Below, piece after piece: positions 22,130 to 31,054 of a stretch of DNA of 64,000 nucleotides. The notes beneath the pieces were generated by a model. The model had not been told where the DNA came from and did not search any database. It was given only the letters and a program-made list of their open reading frames with translations. Every line of letters starts with the position of its first letter. Positions within the stretch are counted from its first letter, which is position 1. Location of the stretch: assembly GCA_037200845.1 (NCBI GenBank), contig JBBCGQ010000001.1:2046001-2110000 (forward strand), written 5' to 3'. Position numbers and translations under genes: made by a program. This stretch comes from Bauldia sp. GTDB lineage: Bacteria > Pseudomonadota > Alphaproteobacteria > Rhizobiales > Kaistiaceae.

Positions 22130-24949
22130 TCAGGTCGACAGGCGCGACAGCGCGGCCGCCGTCTTGTTGCGCAGCGCCATCGCCTCGGTGAGCCGCTCGC
22201 GCTGCTCCTCGATGACGTCCTCGCGCGCCTTGGCGACGAACTGCTCGTTGCCGAGCTTCGCCTCGATCTTGGCGATCTCCTTCGCCACGCGATCGACTTC
22301 CTTCGACAGCCGCGCCCGCTCTGCTTCCAGATCGATGACGCCCGCGAGCGGCATCGACACCGTCGCCTCGCCGACGACGATCTGCACCGCGCCCTTCTGC
22401 GGCGTCGGCGCCAGGCTGATCGTCTCGACCCGCGCCAGCCGCCGGATCAGCGCGTCATGCGTCTGCAGCCGCGTCGCGGTGCCGAACGTCGCGCCGGCGA
22501 CGAACAGCGTGACCATGGCGCCGGCGGGCACGTTCATCTCCGAGCGCACCGAGCGCACCGACGAGATGAACTCGACCAGCCAGTTGATCTCGTCCGCCGC
22601 CGCGGCGTCCTCGAAGGTGAGCGTCGGCCACGGGCTGAGCGCCAGCGCCGGCCGGGGACTGGCGTCCACGCGCGCCGCCTTCTCCCACAGCTCCTCGGTG
22701 ATGAACGGCATGATTGGATGCAGCATCGCCGCGATCTGGTCGAGCAGCCAGGCGACGGTCGCCTGTGTCTCGGACTTCGCCCCGGGATCGTCGCCGGACA
22801 GCACCGGCTTGGTCAGTTCGAGGTACCAGTCGCAGGTGAGGTTCCAGACGAAGCGATAGGCGGCATTCGCCGCCTCGTTGAACTTGTACGCCTCGATTGC
22901 CTCGGTGATCGCGCGCACCGCGCGCGTCGTCTCGGTCGCGATCCAGCGGTTCAGCGTCAGCGCCGCGGTCGCCGGATCGAAACCCGGCTCGAGTTTGCAC
23001 TCGTAGTGCTCGGCAAATTTCGCCGCGTTCCACAGCTTGGTCGTGAAGTTGCGCGAGCTTTCCACCCGCGACGTCGCGATGCGCATGTCGCGGCCCTGCG
23101 CCGCCATCGCCGTCAGCGTGAAGCGCAGCGCGTCGGCGCCGTATTCGTCGATCAGCGCCAGCGGATCCACGACGTTGCCCTTCGACTTCGACATCTTGGC
23201 GCCCTTCTCGTCGCGGATGAGGGCGTGGATGTAGACGTCGCGGAACGGCACCTCCTTCATGAAATGGATGCCCATCATCATCATGCGGGCGACCCAGAAG
23301 AAGATGATGTCGAAGCCGGTGACCAGCGTCGACGTCGGATAGTAATGCCCGAGCTCGCGCGTCTCGTCGGGCCAGCCGAGCGTCGAGAACGGCCATAGCG
23401 CCGACGAGAACCACGTGTCGAGCACGTCCTCGTCGCGCGTCAGCTTCGCCTTCTTCGGCTTGGTCTTGCCCTTCGCCGGCGCCGCGCCGTAGTGGGCGTC
23501 GGCCTCGGCCTGCGCCTCGTCTTCCGTCGCCGCGACGAACACCTTGCCGTCGGGCCCGTACCAGGCCGGAATCTGGTGCCCCCACCAGAGCTGGCGCGAG
23601 ATGCACCACGGCTGGATGTTCTCCATCCAGTCGAAGTAGGTCTTCTCCCACATCGTCGGGACGAAGCGGGTCTTGCCTTCGCGCACCGCCGCGATCGCCG
23701 GCTCGGCCATCGTCTTGGCATCGACGTACCACTGGTCGGTCAGGTACGGCTCGATCGGCACGTTGGAGCGGTCGCCGTGCGGGACGGAATGCGTGTGCTC
23801 CTCGATCTTGTCGACGAGGCCCTCGGCCTCCATCAGCTCGACGATGATCTTGCGCGCCTCGAAGCGGTCCTTGCCGTCGACCGCGGCGATCAGCGCCTTG
23901 AGCTTCGGGTCGCCGTCCTTGCCCTTCGCCTTGGCAAGGCCGGCGAGGAAATCCTTGTTGTCGCCGATCGCGACCTTGCCCTCGGGATCCAGCACGCTGA
24001 TCATCGCCAGGCCGTGGCGCTTGCCGACTTCGAAGTCGTTGAAGTCGTGCGCCGGCGTCATCTTCACCGCGCCCGATCCCGTCTCCGGATCGGCATAGCT
24101 GTCGGCGACGATTTTCAGCTTGCGCCCGACCAGCGGCAGAACCGCGTTCTTGCCGACGAGTTCCTTGTAGCGCTCGTCGTTCGGGTTAACCGCGACGCCG
24201 GTGTCGCCCAGCATCGTCTCCGGCCGCGTCGTCGCGACGATGATGAAACGCGGAGTCTTTTCGTTCCCTGTCGCGCCTTCGGCGCTAGCCGCCCCTTGTT
24301 CACCTTCGATCGGGTACTTGAAATGCCAAAGCTTGCCGCGCGTCTCGACCTGCTGCACCTCGAGGTCGGAGATCGCAGTGAGCAGCTTCGGGTCCCAGTT
24401 GACCAGCCGCTTGTCCTTGTAGATCAGGCCGGCGCGGTAGAGATCGATGAAGACCTTGACGACGGCCTTCGACAGGCCCTCGTCCATGGTGAAGCGCTCG
24501 CGGCTCCAGTCGGCCGAGGCGCCCAGCCGCTTCAACTGGTTGATGATCTGGCCGCCGCTCTCCGCCTTCCACGCCCACACCTTCTCCAGGAACTTCTCGC
24601 GCCCGATCGTGCGGCGGTCCGGCTCCTGCCGCTCCATCATCTGGCGCTCGACCACCATCTGCGTCGCGATGCCGGCGTGGTCGGTGCCGACCTGCCAGAG
24701 CACGTCGCGCCCGCGCATGCGCTGGAAGCGGATGAGGATGTCCTGGATCGTGTTGTCGAGCGCGTGGCCGAGATGCAGCGACCCGGTCACGTTCGGCGGC
24801 GGAATGACGATGGTGTACGGCTTGGCGCCCGGCTCCGCGCCGGCGCCGGCGGCGAAAACCCCCGCCTCCTCCCACGTCTTGTAGATACGCGGTTCCACCG
24901 CGGCCGCATCGTACGTCTTGTCGAGCACGCCAGACTTCCCGGATGTCAT
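22130..24949 (-). CDS. valS: Valyl-tRNA synthetase
   Basis: ValRS (939 aa), class I aminoacyl-tRNA synthetase. PPPNVTGSLHLGHAL contains the HIGH-type motif and GAKMSKSKGN the KMSKS loop. The CP1 editing domain lies between (ATTRPETMLGDTGVAVNP). The C-terminal coiled coil is visible at about 870-930. Odd feature: at the start of the editing domain, an approximately 18-residue Ala/Gly/Glu-rich segment (about 217-234) interrupts the usual junction before IIVATTRPETM. Its DNA carries a small GCGCC-TTC-GGCGC hairpin and looks like an in-frame repeat insertion. Confidence 0.98.
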   Translation of the reverse strand: MTSGKSGVLDKTYDAAAVEPRIYKTWEEAGVFAAGAGAEPGAKPYTIVIPPPNVTGSLHLGHALDNTIQDILIRFQRMRGRDVLWQVGTDHAGIATQMVVERQMMERQEPDRRTIGREKFLEKVWAWKAESGGQIINQLKRLGASADWSRERFTMDEGLSKAVVKVFIDLYRAGLIYKDKRLVNWDPKLLTAISDLEVQQVETRGKLWHFKYPIEGEQGAASAEGATGNEKTPRFIIVATTRPETMLGDTGVAVNPNDERYKELVGKNAVLPLVGRKLKIVADSYADPETGSGAVKMTPAHDFNDFEVGKRHGLAMISVLDPEGKVAIGDNKDFLAGLAKAKGKDGDPKLKALIAAVDGKDRFEARKIIVELMEAEGLVDKIEEHTHSVPHGDRSNVPIEPYLTDQWYVDAKTMAEPAIAAVREGKTRFVPTMWEKTYFDWMENIQPWCISRQLWWGHQIPAWYGPDGKVFVAATEDEAQAEADAHYGAAPAKGKTKPKKAKLTRDEDVLDTWFSSALWPFSTLGWPDETRELGHYYPTSTLVTGFDIIFFWVARMMMMGIHFMKEVPFRDVYIHALIRDEKGAKMSKSKGNVVDPLALIDEYGADALRFTLTAMAAQGRDMRIATSRVESSRNFTTKLWNAAKFAEHYECKLEPGFDPATAALTLNRWIATETTRAVRAITEAIEAYKFNEAANAAYRFVWNLTCDWYLELTKPVLSGDDPGAKSETQATVAWLLDQIAAMLHPIMPFITEELWEKAARVDASPRPALALSPWPTLTFEDAAAADEINWLVEFISSVRSVRSEMNVPAGAMVTLFVAGATFGTATRLQTHDALIRRLARVETISLAPTPQKGAVQIVVGEATVSMPLAGVIDLEAERARLSKEVDRVAKEIAKIEAKLGNEQFVAKAREDVIEEQRERLTEAMALRNKTAAALSRLST
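24252..24305. repeat. In-frame repeat-like insertion in valS
   Basis: A short segment coding for Gly/Ala/Glu-rich residues just before the ValRS editing motif. It contains GCGCC (24273-24277) and its complement GGCGC (24281-24285) around a TTC loop. Such hairpins resemble short dispersed palindromes, but I find no second full copy in the window. Confidence 0.35.
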
Positions 24950-25015
24950 TGACCGGGAAGGTGTAAATCGGATGGATTGTGAACTGTCAACAAATCGGCG
25001 GACAATCGGCCGCGG

Positions 25016-25699
25016 CTAGGGCCGCCCGCGCGAAACCCGCTCGATCTCCTCGCGCACCAGCCGCTCGACCATCTGCGGCAGGTTGCCCTCCAGCCAGCTC
25101 TTCAGCATCGGCCTGAGCAGGTCCTCGACCACCTCGTCGAGCTTGCGCGCATTGCCGTTGAGCATCGCCTTGGAGAGATCCTCGAAGGAGGCGGCAACCG
25201 TGGCATCCGACTTCGGCGACATCAGCGCCTTGCGCGGCGGCGCCGCCGCGTCGCCTCGCCGCTGGCCGCCGCGAGCGGCACGCGGCACCGCGCGCTGGCC
25301 GCCGCCGACCGCTTCCACCGCCCGCGCCTCGACGGCGCGCGTCTCGACCTGGCGCGAGGGCTTGGCGACGGGCCGCACGCTTTCGAGCTCCGCCCGCACG
25401 CCGTCCAGCGCCTGCTCGATCGCCTGCTCGATGAATTCCTGGTCGGCCAGCGCCTCGGCCGACGCCATCTCCGCCGCCGCGGTTTCCGCCACCATCGGCC
25501 CGGCCACCGCTTCCGGCTCCGCCTTCTTATCGCCGAACACGCTGGTCACGCTCGCCACGGGTTTCTTGTCGCCCGGCGGCTTGGACGCGATGCGCAGGTG
25601 CTCGTTGGTCCGCTTGGCGTCGTCGTCGGAAATTGCCTGGCGAATGGACGCCAGGATTTCTTCGACTGTCGCGTTCTGTCCGGGTGCCGAAGCCATCAT
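25016..25699 (-). CDS. popZ: Polar organising protein PopZ / DUF2497 family
   Basis: A 227-residue protein with PopZ architecture: an N-terminal amphipathic segment (about 11-25, VEEILASIRQAISDDD), a long disordered acidic then Arg/Ala/Pro-rich middle, and a C-terminal oligomerisation helix pair (VEDLLRPMLKSWLEGNLPQM, followed by VERLVREEIERVSRGR). In Caulobacter PopZ forms a polar matrix that anchors ParB and regulators; the same role is inferred here. The paired ATG ATG at 25699/25696 is preferred. It sits between valS and tolC on the same strand, an arrangement typical of alphaproteobacteria. Confidence 0.88.
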   Translation of the reverse strand: MMASAPGQNATVEEILASIRQAISDDDAKRTNEHLRIASKPPGDKKPVASVTSVFGDKKAEPEAVAGPMVAETAAAEMASAEALADQEFIEQAIEQALDGVRAELESVRPVAKPSRQVETRAVEARAVEAVGGGQRAVPRAARGGQRRGDAAAPPRKALMSPKSDATVAASFEDLSKAMLNGNARKLDEVVEDLLRPMLKSWLEGNLPQMVERLVREEIERVSRGRP

Positions 25700-25846
25700 C
25701 GTTCCAGCCACGAATCCTGCAGCGAATCTTGCCTGATTCGAGCTGCTTGAGGCTAGCGCATGTTCCGCGAAAGTTGTTGTGACTTTTGCGCGGGAAAGCG
25801 GCCCCATGGAAGACGTGGCGCCCATGCCACGCCTAGCGCACCGCGC

Positions 25847-27247
25847 CTAGCGGCCGTCCGGCGTGCGCAGCCCGCCCCACTTGTCGCGCACCTGCGTGTA
25901 GTGCTGCACCGGGTCGTAGACCGGCACGTCGAGCCCGAGCTTCTCGGCATTGAGCATGCCGATCGCCGCGAGCAGCGCGTACGACGCGATGACGCGGTCA
26001 TGCTGCGCGCTCACCTGCGCGACACGCGCGTTGAGCAGTTCCTGCTGCGCGTTGAGCACGTCGAGCGTGGTCTGCTGGCCGACCTTCTGCTGCTCGATGA
26101 TGCCGGAGAGGAGAAGATTCTCCGCCGACACCTGCGACTCGGCCGCACGGATCTGCGCCCGCGCCGCATCGAGGCTGCCCCAGGCGGAGATCACCGTCTG
26201 CCGCACCTGATCGCGGGCGGCATCGAGCTCGATGCGCCGCTGTCCGAGCGCTTCCTTCGACTGGCGCACCTTCGAGGCCGCCTCGCCGCCCTGGTAGAGC
26301 GGCACGCTCAGCCGCGCGACCGCCGAGGCCGAGTCGGACGACGAGCCGGCGCTGGTCGCATCGTTCCGGTGCGACAGCGTGCCCGACACCGACAGCGTCG
26401 GCAGCAGCGCGCCTTCCGCAACCTTCACGTTGTACTCGGCGATATCGATGTTGTAGCCGGCCGTGAGGATCGCCGGATGCGAGGTCATCGCGTCGGCGAG
26501 CGCGGCGTTCAGCGTCTTGGACAGCAGCGCGTCGATCGGCTTCGCGGCGCCGAGGCTCTTCGGCCGGTGGCCAACCACCTGCTCGTAGACCGCGATCGCC
26601 GTGTTGAGCGCCGCCACTGCGGAGTTGAGATCGGCCTGGCCGGCCGCGAGTCGGGCATCGGTCTGCGCCACGTCGGTACGAATGCCTTCGCCGACGTTCA
26701 GTCTGTCCTGCGCCGCTTTCACCTGCTGGCCGAGAAAGTCCGTGTTCTCGCGGCGCAGATTCACCAGCGCCTGCGCCTGGACGAGATTCATGAACGCCTG
26801 CGCGGCGGAGAGCAGCGTCGTCTGCTCCGAGTTGCGCAGCGCCTCGCGCGCGGCCAGCACCGCCGTCTCGGCGATGTTGACGCCGTTGACGACGCGGTTG
26901 CCGGCGTAGAGCGGCTGCTCGATCGTCAGCGACAGGCCGCGCGGCACCACGCCGGCAGTCTGGCTCACGCCGACGTCGCCGCTGCCGGTCACTGTCGGGC
27001 GGAAGCCGGACAATGCCTGTGGCACGCCTTCGTCGGTCGAGCGCAGCGATGCACGTTGCGCGTTGAGCGTGGGATTGTTGACGTAGGCCGATTCGAGCGC
27101 CTGCGTCAGCGTTTCCACGCCGACCGTGGTTTGAGCCGAAGCCGGGTATACGGCTATGACGGCAGCGCAGCTAATGGCGAGCGCCATCGCACGCGCAAAG
27201 CGTGTTTGACCCAAGACTTTGGAACCCCGAAGTGCGGCGCCCCGCAA
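25847..27247 (-). CDS. tolC: TolC family outer membrane efflux protein
   Basis: A TolC homologue (466 aa with the longest start), trimeric outer-membrane channel for type I secretion and efflux. A signal sequence ends at PASAQ (about 38), followed by TLTQALESAYVNNPTLNAQR, the standard first helix of the tunnel, and the duplicated OEP repeats. The initiation codon is unclear: TTG at 27247 gives an N-region with basic residues, TTG at 27214 and ATG at 27187 are alternatives, and none has a good ribosome-binding site. The pcm-tolC-popZ-valS order is conserved in alphaproteobacteria. Confidence 0.93.
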   Translation of the reverse strand: MRGAALRGSKVLGQTRFARAMALAISCAAVIAVYPASAQTTVGVETLTQALESAYVNNPTLNAQRASLRSTDEGVPQALSGFRPTVTGSGDVGVSQTAGVVPRGLSLTIEQPLYAGNRVVNGVNIAETAVLAAREALRNSEQTTLLSAAQAFMNLVQAQALVNLRRENTDFLGQQVKAAQDRLNVGEGIRTDVAQTDARLAAGQADLNSAVAALNTAIAVYEQVVGHRPKSLGAAKPIDALLSKTLNAALADAMTSHPAILTAGYNIDIAEYNVKVAEGALLPTLSVSGTLSHRNDATSAGSSSDSASAVARLSVPLYQGGEAASKVRQSKEALGQRRIELDAARDQVRQTVISAWGSLDAARAQIRAAESQVSAENLLLSGIIEQQKVGQQTTLDVLNAQQELLNARVAQVSAQHDRVIASYALLAAIGMLNAEKLGLDVPVYDPVQHYTQVRDKWGGLRTPDGR

Positions 27248-27421
27248 AAAGCGCCGCTGGCCTCTACTCGAATGCTGTTGAGTGTAGAGAGCGAAGCCGC
27301 GCGGTCAAACAAACAACGCGCTTGCGATTTTTAATTCCCCGAATTTTATCGCGATGTGATTCGCGCCGCCCGCGATGCAAGGAAATCGCTGGCCTGTGAC
27401 TTAATCGTGGCACGCGAATTT

Positions 27422-28090
27422 TCAGAAGACGAAGGCTTCCGGCTTGCGGAAACCGGGCAGCGGCCGCACGTCGGCATTGAACGCCATGCGCAGGCCGATC
27501 TGATTCTCCGACTTCGTGTAGAGCGTCGCCATCGCGGCGCGGCCGTAGCCGATGACCGCGACCAGCCGTCCGCCTTCGCGCAACTGGCCGAACAGCGCCG
27601 CCGGCAGAGTCTCTACCGCCCCATCGATGAAGATCACGTCGTAGGGACCCTCCGACGGATGGCCCGCATCGAGCGCGCCGGAAACGACCTTGGCGTTGTC
27701 GATGCCGACCGCCGCGAGATTCGTCCGCGCCAGCGCCGCAAGCTCCGCGTCCGATTCGAGCGCCACGACGAAATTAGCCAGCGACCCCAGCACCGCCGCC
27801 GAGTAGCCCGACCCGCAACCGATATCGAGAACCAGATCGGCCTTGTCGATCTCGGCAAGCTGCAGCAGCCGCGCGAACGGCGCCGCCTCCATCAGGTAGC
27901 GCGGCACGCCGTCGCCGGCCGGCTTGATCGGAATGTCGGTGTCGACATAGGCGAGTGCCCGCTGTTGCGCCGGCACGAACTGCTCGCGCGGAAGGCGCCC
28001 CATGACGGCGAGGATGTCGTAGTCGGTCACAGCTTCGGTGCGGAGCTGCGAGTCGATCATCTTCATGCGCGCGACGGAAAAATCGTCCAT
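27422..28090 (-). CDS. pcm: Protein-L-isoaspartate O-methyltransferase family protein
   Basis: A 222-residue SAM-dependent methyltransferase of the PCMT family, which repairs isoaspartyl residues. LVLDIGCGSGYSAAVLGSLA is the SAM-binding motif I, YDVIFIDGAVE is motif II and LREGGRLVAVIGYG is motif III. The ATG at 28090 yields the family-typical MDDFSVARMKMIDSQLRT start. Members encoded next to tolC in alphaproteobacteria are often divergent from true Pcm, so the substrate is less certain than the fold. Confidence 0.9.
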   Translation of the reverse strand: MDDFSVARMKMIDSQLRTEAVTDYDILAVMGRLPREQFVPAQQRALAYVDTDIPIKPAGDGVPRYLMEAAPFARLLQLAEIDKADLVLDIGCGSGYSAAVLGSLANFVVALESDAELAALARTNLAAVGIDNAKVVSGALDAGHPSEGPYDVIFIDGAVETLPAALFGQLREGGRLVAVIGYGRAAMATLYTKSENQIGLRMAFNADVRPLPGFRKPEAFVF

Positions 28091-28215
28091 GTCTGCCGCT
28101 ACTCCCCGTACAGGCGACCAAGCCCGCCCGTAATTAACGACGGCGGCGTATGCTGACAAGCAATTTGCCGGATTCCCTTTGCGCCCGGCGGCTTAGCATC
28201 TATACAGCGCTCGAC

Positions 28216-28289
28216 GGCCTCGTGGCAGAGCGGCCATGCACAGGACTGCAAATCCTGCTACCCCGGTTCGACTCCGGGCGAGGCCTCCA
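28216..28289 (+). tRNA. tRNA-Cys (anticodon GCA)
   Basis: 74-nt cloverleaf: acceptor GGCCTCG/CGAGGCC, anticodon loop CTGCAAA, TψC CCCGGTTCGACTCCGGG, discriminator T and encoded CCA. Twelve bases upstream of the cobC start. Confidence 0.98.
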
Positions 28290-28300
28290 GTCCCTCCACA

Positions 28301-29272
28301 ATGTGCGACATGACACCGCTCCCGCCTCTACCGCGCCACGGCGGCGACCTCAGTTTCGCAACGCGCATATACGGCGCGCCGATGAACGGCTGGCTCGATC
28401 TCTCGACCGGCATCAACCCGAACGCGTATCCGGCGCCCTCGATCCCGCAGGAAGCACTGCAACGTCTGCCTGATCGCGAAGCGCTTTTGACGCTGCTCGC
28501 GGTCGCACGCCGCGCCTACCGCGTGCCCGACGGTGTCGACCTGATCGCAGTGCCCGGCACGGAAGCCGCGATCCGACTGCTGCCGACAATCGGACTGCCC
28601 GGCAAAGTCGCCGTCCTGTCGCCGACCTACGGCACCTACGCTGCGGTCTGGCCGGAGGCGGCTCACGTCAGGGTTCTGCCGACCGATGCCGCGGTGGCGG
28701 TGATCGTCAACCCGAACAATCCGGACGGCCGGATCACACCGCCGCAGGATTTGCCGCGTGCTCCGTTTCTTATCGTCGATGAAGCCTTCGCCGATGCCGC
28801 GCCCGAGGCGAGCGTCATCCCCACGATGCGTGGGATGAAGGCGATCGTCCTCCGTTCGCTCGGCAAGTTTTACGGCCTCGCCGGCCTCCGGCTGGGTTTC
28901 GTCGCCGCCCCACAGGTCGTGGCCGAGCGCATCTCGGCGGGCTTCGGCGACTGGCCGGTGTCCGGCCCCGCCATCGTCGTCGGCACCGCGGCGCTCGCCG
29001 ACGACGCTTGGCGCACGGCGATGCGCGCGCAATTGAAACAGGAAGCCGCGGCGCTCCGGACGCTGCTCGCCGCGCACGACCTCAACGTGGTCGGCGGCAC
29101 CGATCTGTTCGTGCTGATCGAGACGGACGATGCCCCTGCCCTGCATCGCGCGCTGGCAACGCAGGGCGTGTGGACGCGCGCGTTCGCCGACAATCCGCGC
29201 TGGCTGCGCCTCGGCCTTCCCGGCGCGGCGCAGATGGAACGCCTCGCCGCAGCCCTCAGCGCGGTTCGCTAA
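28301..29272 (+). CDS. cobC: Threonine-phosphate decarboxylase
   Basis: CobC (323 aa), a PLP enzyme of the aminotransferase class I/II fold that supplies (R)-1-amino-2-propanol phosphate for the cobalamin nucleotide loop. HGGDLSFATRIYG and WLDLSTGINPNAYP are the family-specific N-terminal motifs. Lys189 in LRSLGKFYGLAGLRLGF is the expected PLP Schiff-base lysine, and NPNNPDGR binds the cofactor. Starts are possible at 28301 or 28310. The 3' end overlaps the convergent btuD gene by 17 bases. It starts just downstream of tRNA-Cys and may share its transcript. Confidence 0.95.
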   Translation: MCDMTPLPPLPRHGGDLSFATRIYGAPMNGWLDLSTGINPNAYPAPSIPQEALQRLPDREALLTLLAVARRAYRVPDGVDLIAVPGTEAAIRLLPTIGLPGKVAVLSPTYGTYAAVWPEAAHVRVLPTDAAVAVIVNPNNPDGRITPPQDLPRAPFLIVDEAFADAAPEASVIPTMRGMKAIVLRSLGKFYGLAGLRLGFVAAPQVVAERISAGFGDWPVSGPAIVVGTAALADDAWRTAMRAQLKQEAAALRTLLAAHDLNVVGGTDLFVLIETDDAPALHRALATQGVWTRAFADNPRWLRLGLPGAAQMERLAAALSAVR

Positions 29273-30038
29273 GCGACCACGGCACCACCACCGGCGCGCC
29301 GTGCATCTCCACGACCTCGGCGCGGACACCGAAGGTCGCCGCCAGCCGCTCCGCCGTCAGCACATCGCGCGGCGTCCCGTCGGCGACGATGCGCCCGCCC
29401 TCGAGCATGACGATGCGATCGGCATAGCGCGCGGCAAGCCCAAGATCGTGCAGCACGGCAACCACGACACCAAAGCTCCGCGCATGCCGCCGCAGCATCT
29501 CGATCACCGCGATCTGGTACCGCGCATCAAGCGACGCCGTCGGCTCGTCGGCAAGGATGATCGGCGCCTCGGTCGCCAGCACCCGCGCCATCGCCACCCG
29601 CGCCCGCTCGCCGCCGGACAATGTCGTGACGGGCCGCGCGGCGTATTCCGTCGTGCCGGTCTCGGCCATGGCCGTGGCGACCGCGGCGCGGTCGGCCGCC
29701 GACAGATCGGCGCCGGCGCCGCGCGGCAGGCGGCCGAGCGCCACAACCTCTGCCACCGCCAGCGGCCAGTGGAAGACATGGCCCTGCGGCAGATAGGCGA
29801 TGCGCTGGGCGCGAACCTGCAGCGACAGCGACCGGAGCGGCGCGCCCATGACCGCGATGTCGCCGACTGCCGGAATGAGGCCGGCAACGGCACGGAGCAG
29901 CGTCGTCTTGCCGGCGCCGTTCGGTCCGACGATCGCGACGAACGTGCCCGCCGCGATGTCGAGGCTGACGTCCGCCAGCACCGGCCGCCGCCCGAGCGAT
30001 ACCGACAGGCCCTTCACCTCCAGCGCCGCCTCGTTCAT
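29256..30038 (-). CDS. btuD: Cobalamin/heme-type ABC transporter ATP-binding protein
   Basis: A 260-residue ABC ATPase of the FecE/BtuD/HmuV group. Walker A is GPNGAGKTTLL (38-48), the signature is LSGGERARVAMAR and Walker B is ILADEPTASLD, followed by the switch His in VLHDLGLAARY. The ATG overlaps the permease stop by four bases (ATGA). With the permease and TonB receptor upstream and BtuF divergently encoded, it powers vitamin B12/corrinoid import; substrate assignment comes from the surrounding cobalamin genes. Confidence 0.9.
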   Translation of the reverse strand: MNEAALEVKGLSVSLGRRPVLADVSLDIAAGTFVAIVGPNGAGKTTLLRAVAGLIPAVGDIAVMGAPLRSLSLQVRAQRIAYLPQGHVFHWPLAVAEVVALGRLPRGAGADLSAADRAAVATAMAETGTTEYAARPVTTLSGGERARVAMARVLATEAPIILADEPTASLDARYQIAVIEMLRRHARSFGVVVAVLHDLGLAARYADRIVMLEGGRIVADGTPRDVLTAERLAATFGVRAEVVEMHGAPVVVPWSLSEPR

Positions 30039-31054
30039 GTCGCCGCCCCCGAGAGGTCGTAGCGCCGGCGCATGATGAGGAAGATGAAGAACGGCGCGCC
30101 GATGAGCGCGGTCAGCACGCCTACCTTGATCTCCTCCTGCGACGGGATGAGACGCACGACGATGTCCGACGCCGTCAGCAGCGCCGCGCCCGACAGCGCC
30201 GCCGGGATCAGCAGCCGTCCCGGATCGTAGCCGACGAACGGCCGCATCAGGTGCGGCGCCACCAGCCCGACGAACCCGATGCTGCCCGCAACCGCGACGC
30301 CGGCGCCGACCGCCGCCGCGACGCCGGCGACGACCCGCAGCCGTATCCACGTGAGGTCGAAGCCGAGGCTCGCCGCCGCCTCCTCGCCGAGCGTCAGCGC
30401 GCGGAAGGCGCGGCGGTCCCATAAGAGCAGAATGACGCCGACGACCATGAACGGCAGCGCGATCCATACGTGCCGCATGCTGCGATCCTCCAGCGACCCG
30501 AGCAGCCAGAACGCGATCTCCAGCGCCGCGAAGGGATTGGGCGCGAGGTTGAGCGCCAGCGCCGTGCCCGCCCCGGCGAGACTCGATATCGCAAGGCCGG
30601 CGAGGATCAGCACCAGCAGGCTGGCGCGCGGACCGGCGACGAGGATCAGCAACCCGACCGAGACCAGCGCCCCGACGATGGCCGCCACCGGCAGCGCAAA
30701 GGACAGCGCATCGACCACGCCCAGCGATATGACCGTGACCGCGCCGAACGCCGCCGCCGACGGCGCCCCGAACAACGAAGGCGCGGCAAGCGGATTGCGC
30801 AGCAGCCCCTGCAGCGCCGCGCCCGAAAGCCCCAGCGTGCCGCCGATCATCACCGACAGGATGGCGCGCGGCAGGCGTATTTCGCGCACGATGATGTTGG
30901 CGGCTTCGCCGGCGCGACCGAACAGGCCGCCGACGACATCGCCGGGCGACAGGACGACGGGACCCACGGCGAGCGAGCCCGCGAACAGTGCCGCGACCAG
31001 GACCACCAGTGCCGCAATGAGCAGAAGGTCGCGCCGCGCTGTCACTTGTTCCAT
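30035..31054 (-). CDS. btuC: Cobalamin-type ABC transporter permease
   Basis: A FecCD/BtuC-family permease (339 aa) with about ten transmembrane helices. Motifs include REIRLPRAILSVMIGGTLGL near the N-terminus and GFVGLVAPHLMRPFVGYD, followed by the coupling region. The ATG chosen (31054) overlaps the end of the TonB-receptor gene by 13 bases; a longer upstream frame has no homology-like content. It forms btuB-btuC-btuD on the minus strand. Confidence 0.93.
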   Translation of the reverse strand: MEQVTARRDLLLIAALVVLVAALFAGSLAVGPVVLSPGDVVGGLFGRAGEAANIIVREIRLPRAILSVMIGGTLGLSGAALQGLLRNPLAAPSLFGAPSAAAFGAVTVISLGVVDALSFALPVAAIVGALVSVGLLILVAGPRASLLVLILAGLAISSLAGAGTALALNLAPNPFAALEIAFWLLGSLEDRSMRHVWIALPFMVVGVILLLWDRRAFRALTLGEEAAASLGFDLTWIRLRVVAGVAAAVGAGVAVAGSIGFVGLVAPHLMRPFVGYDPGRLLIPAALSGAALLTASDIVVRLIPSQEEIKVGVLTALIGAPFFIFLIMRRRYDLSGAAT

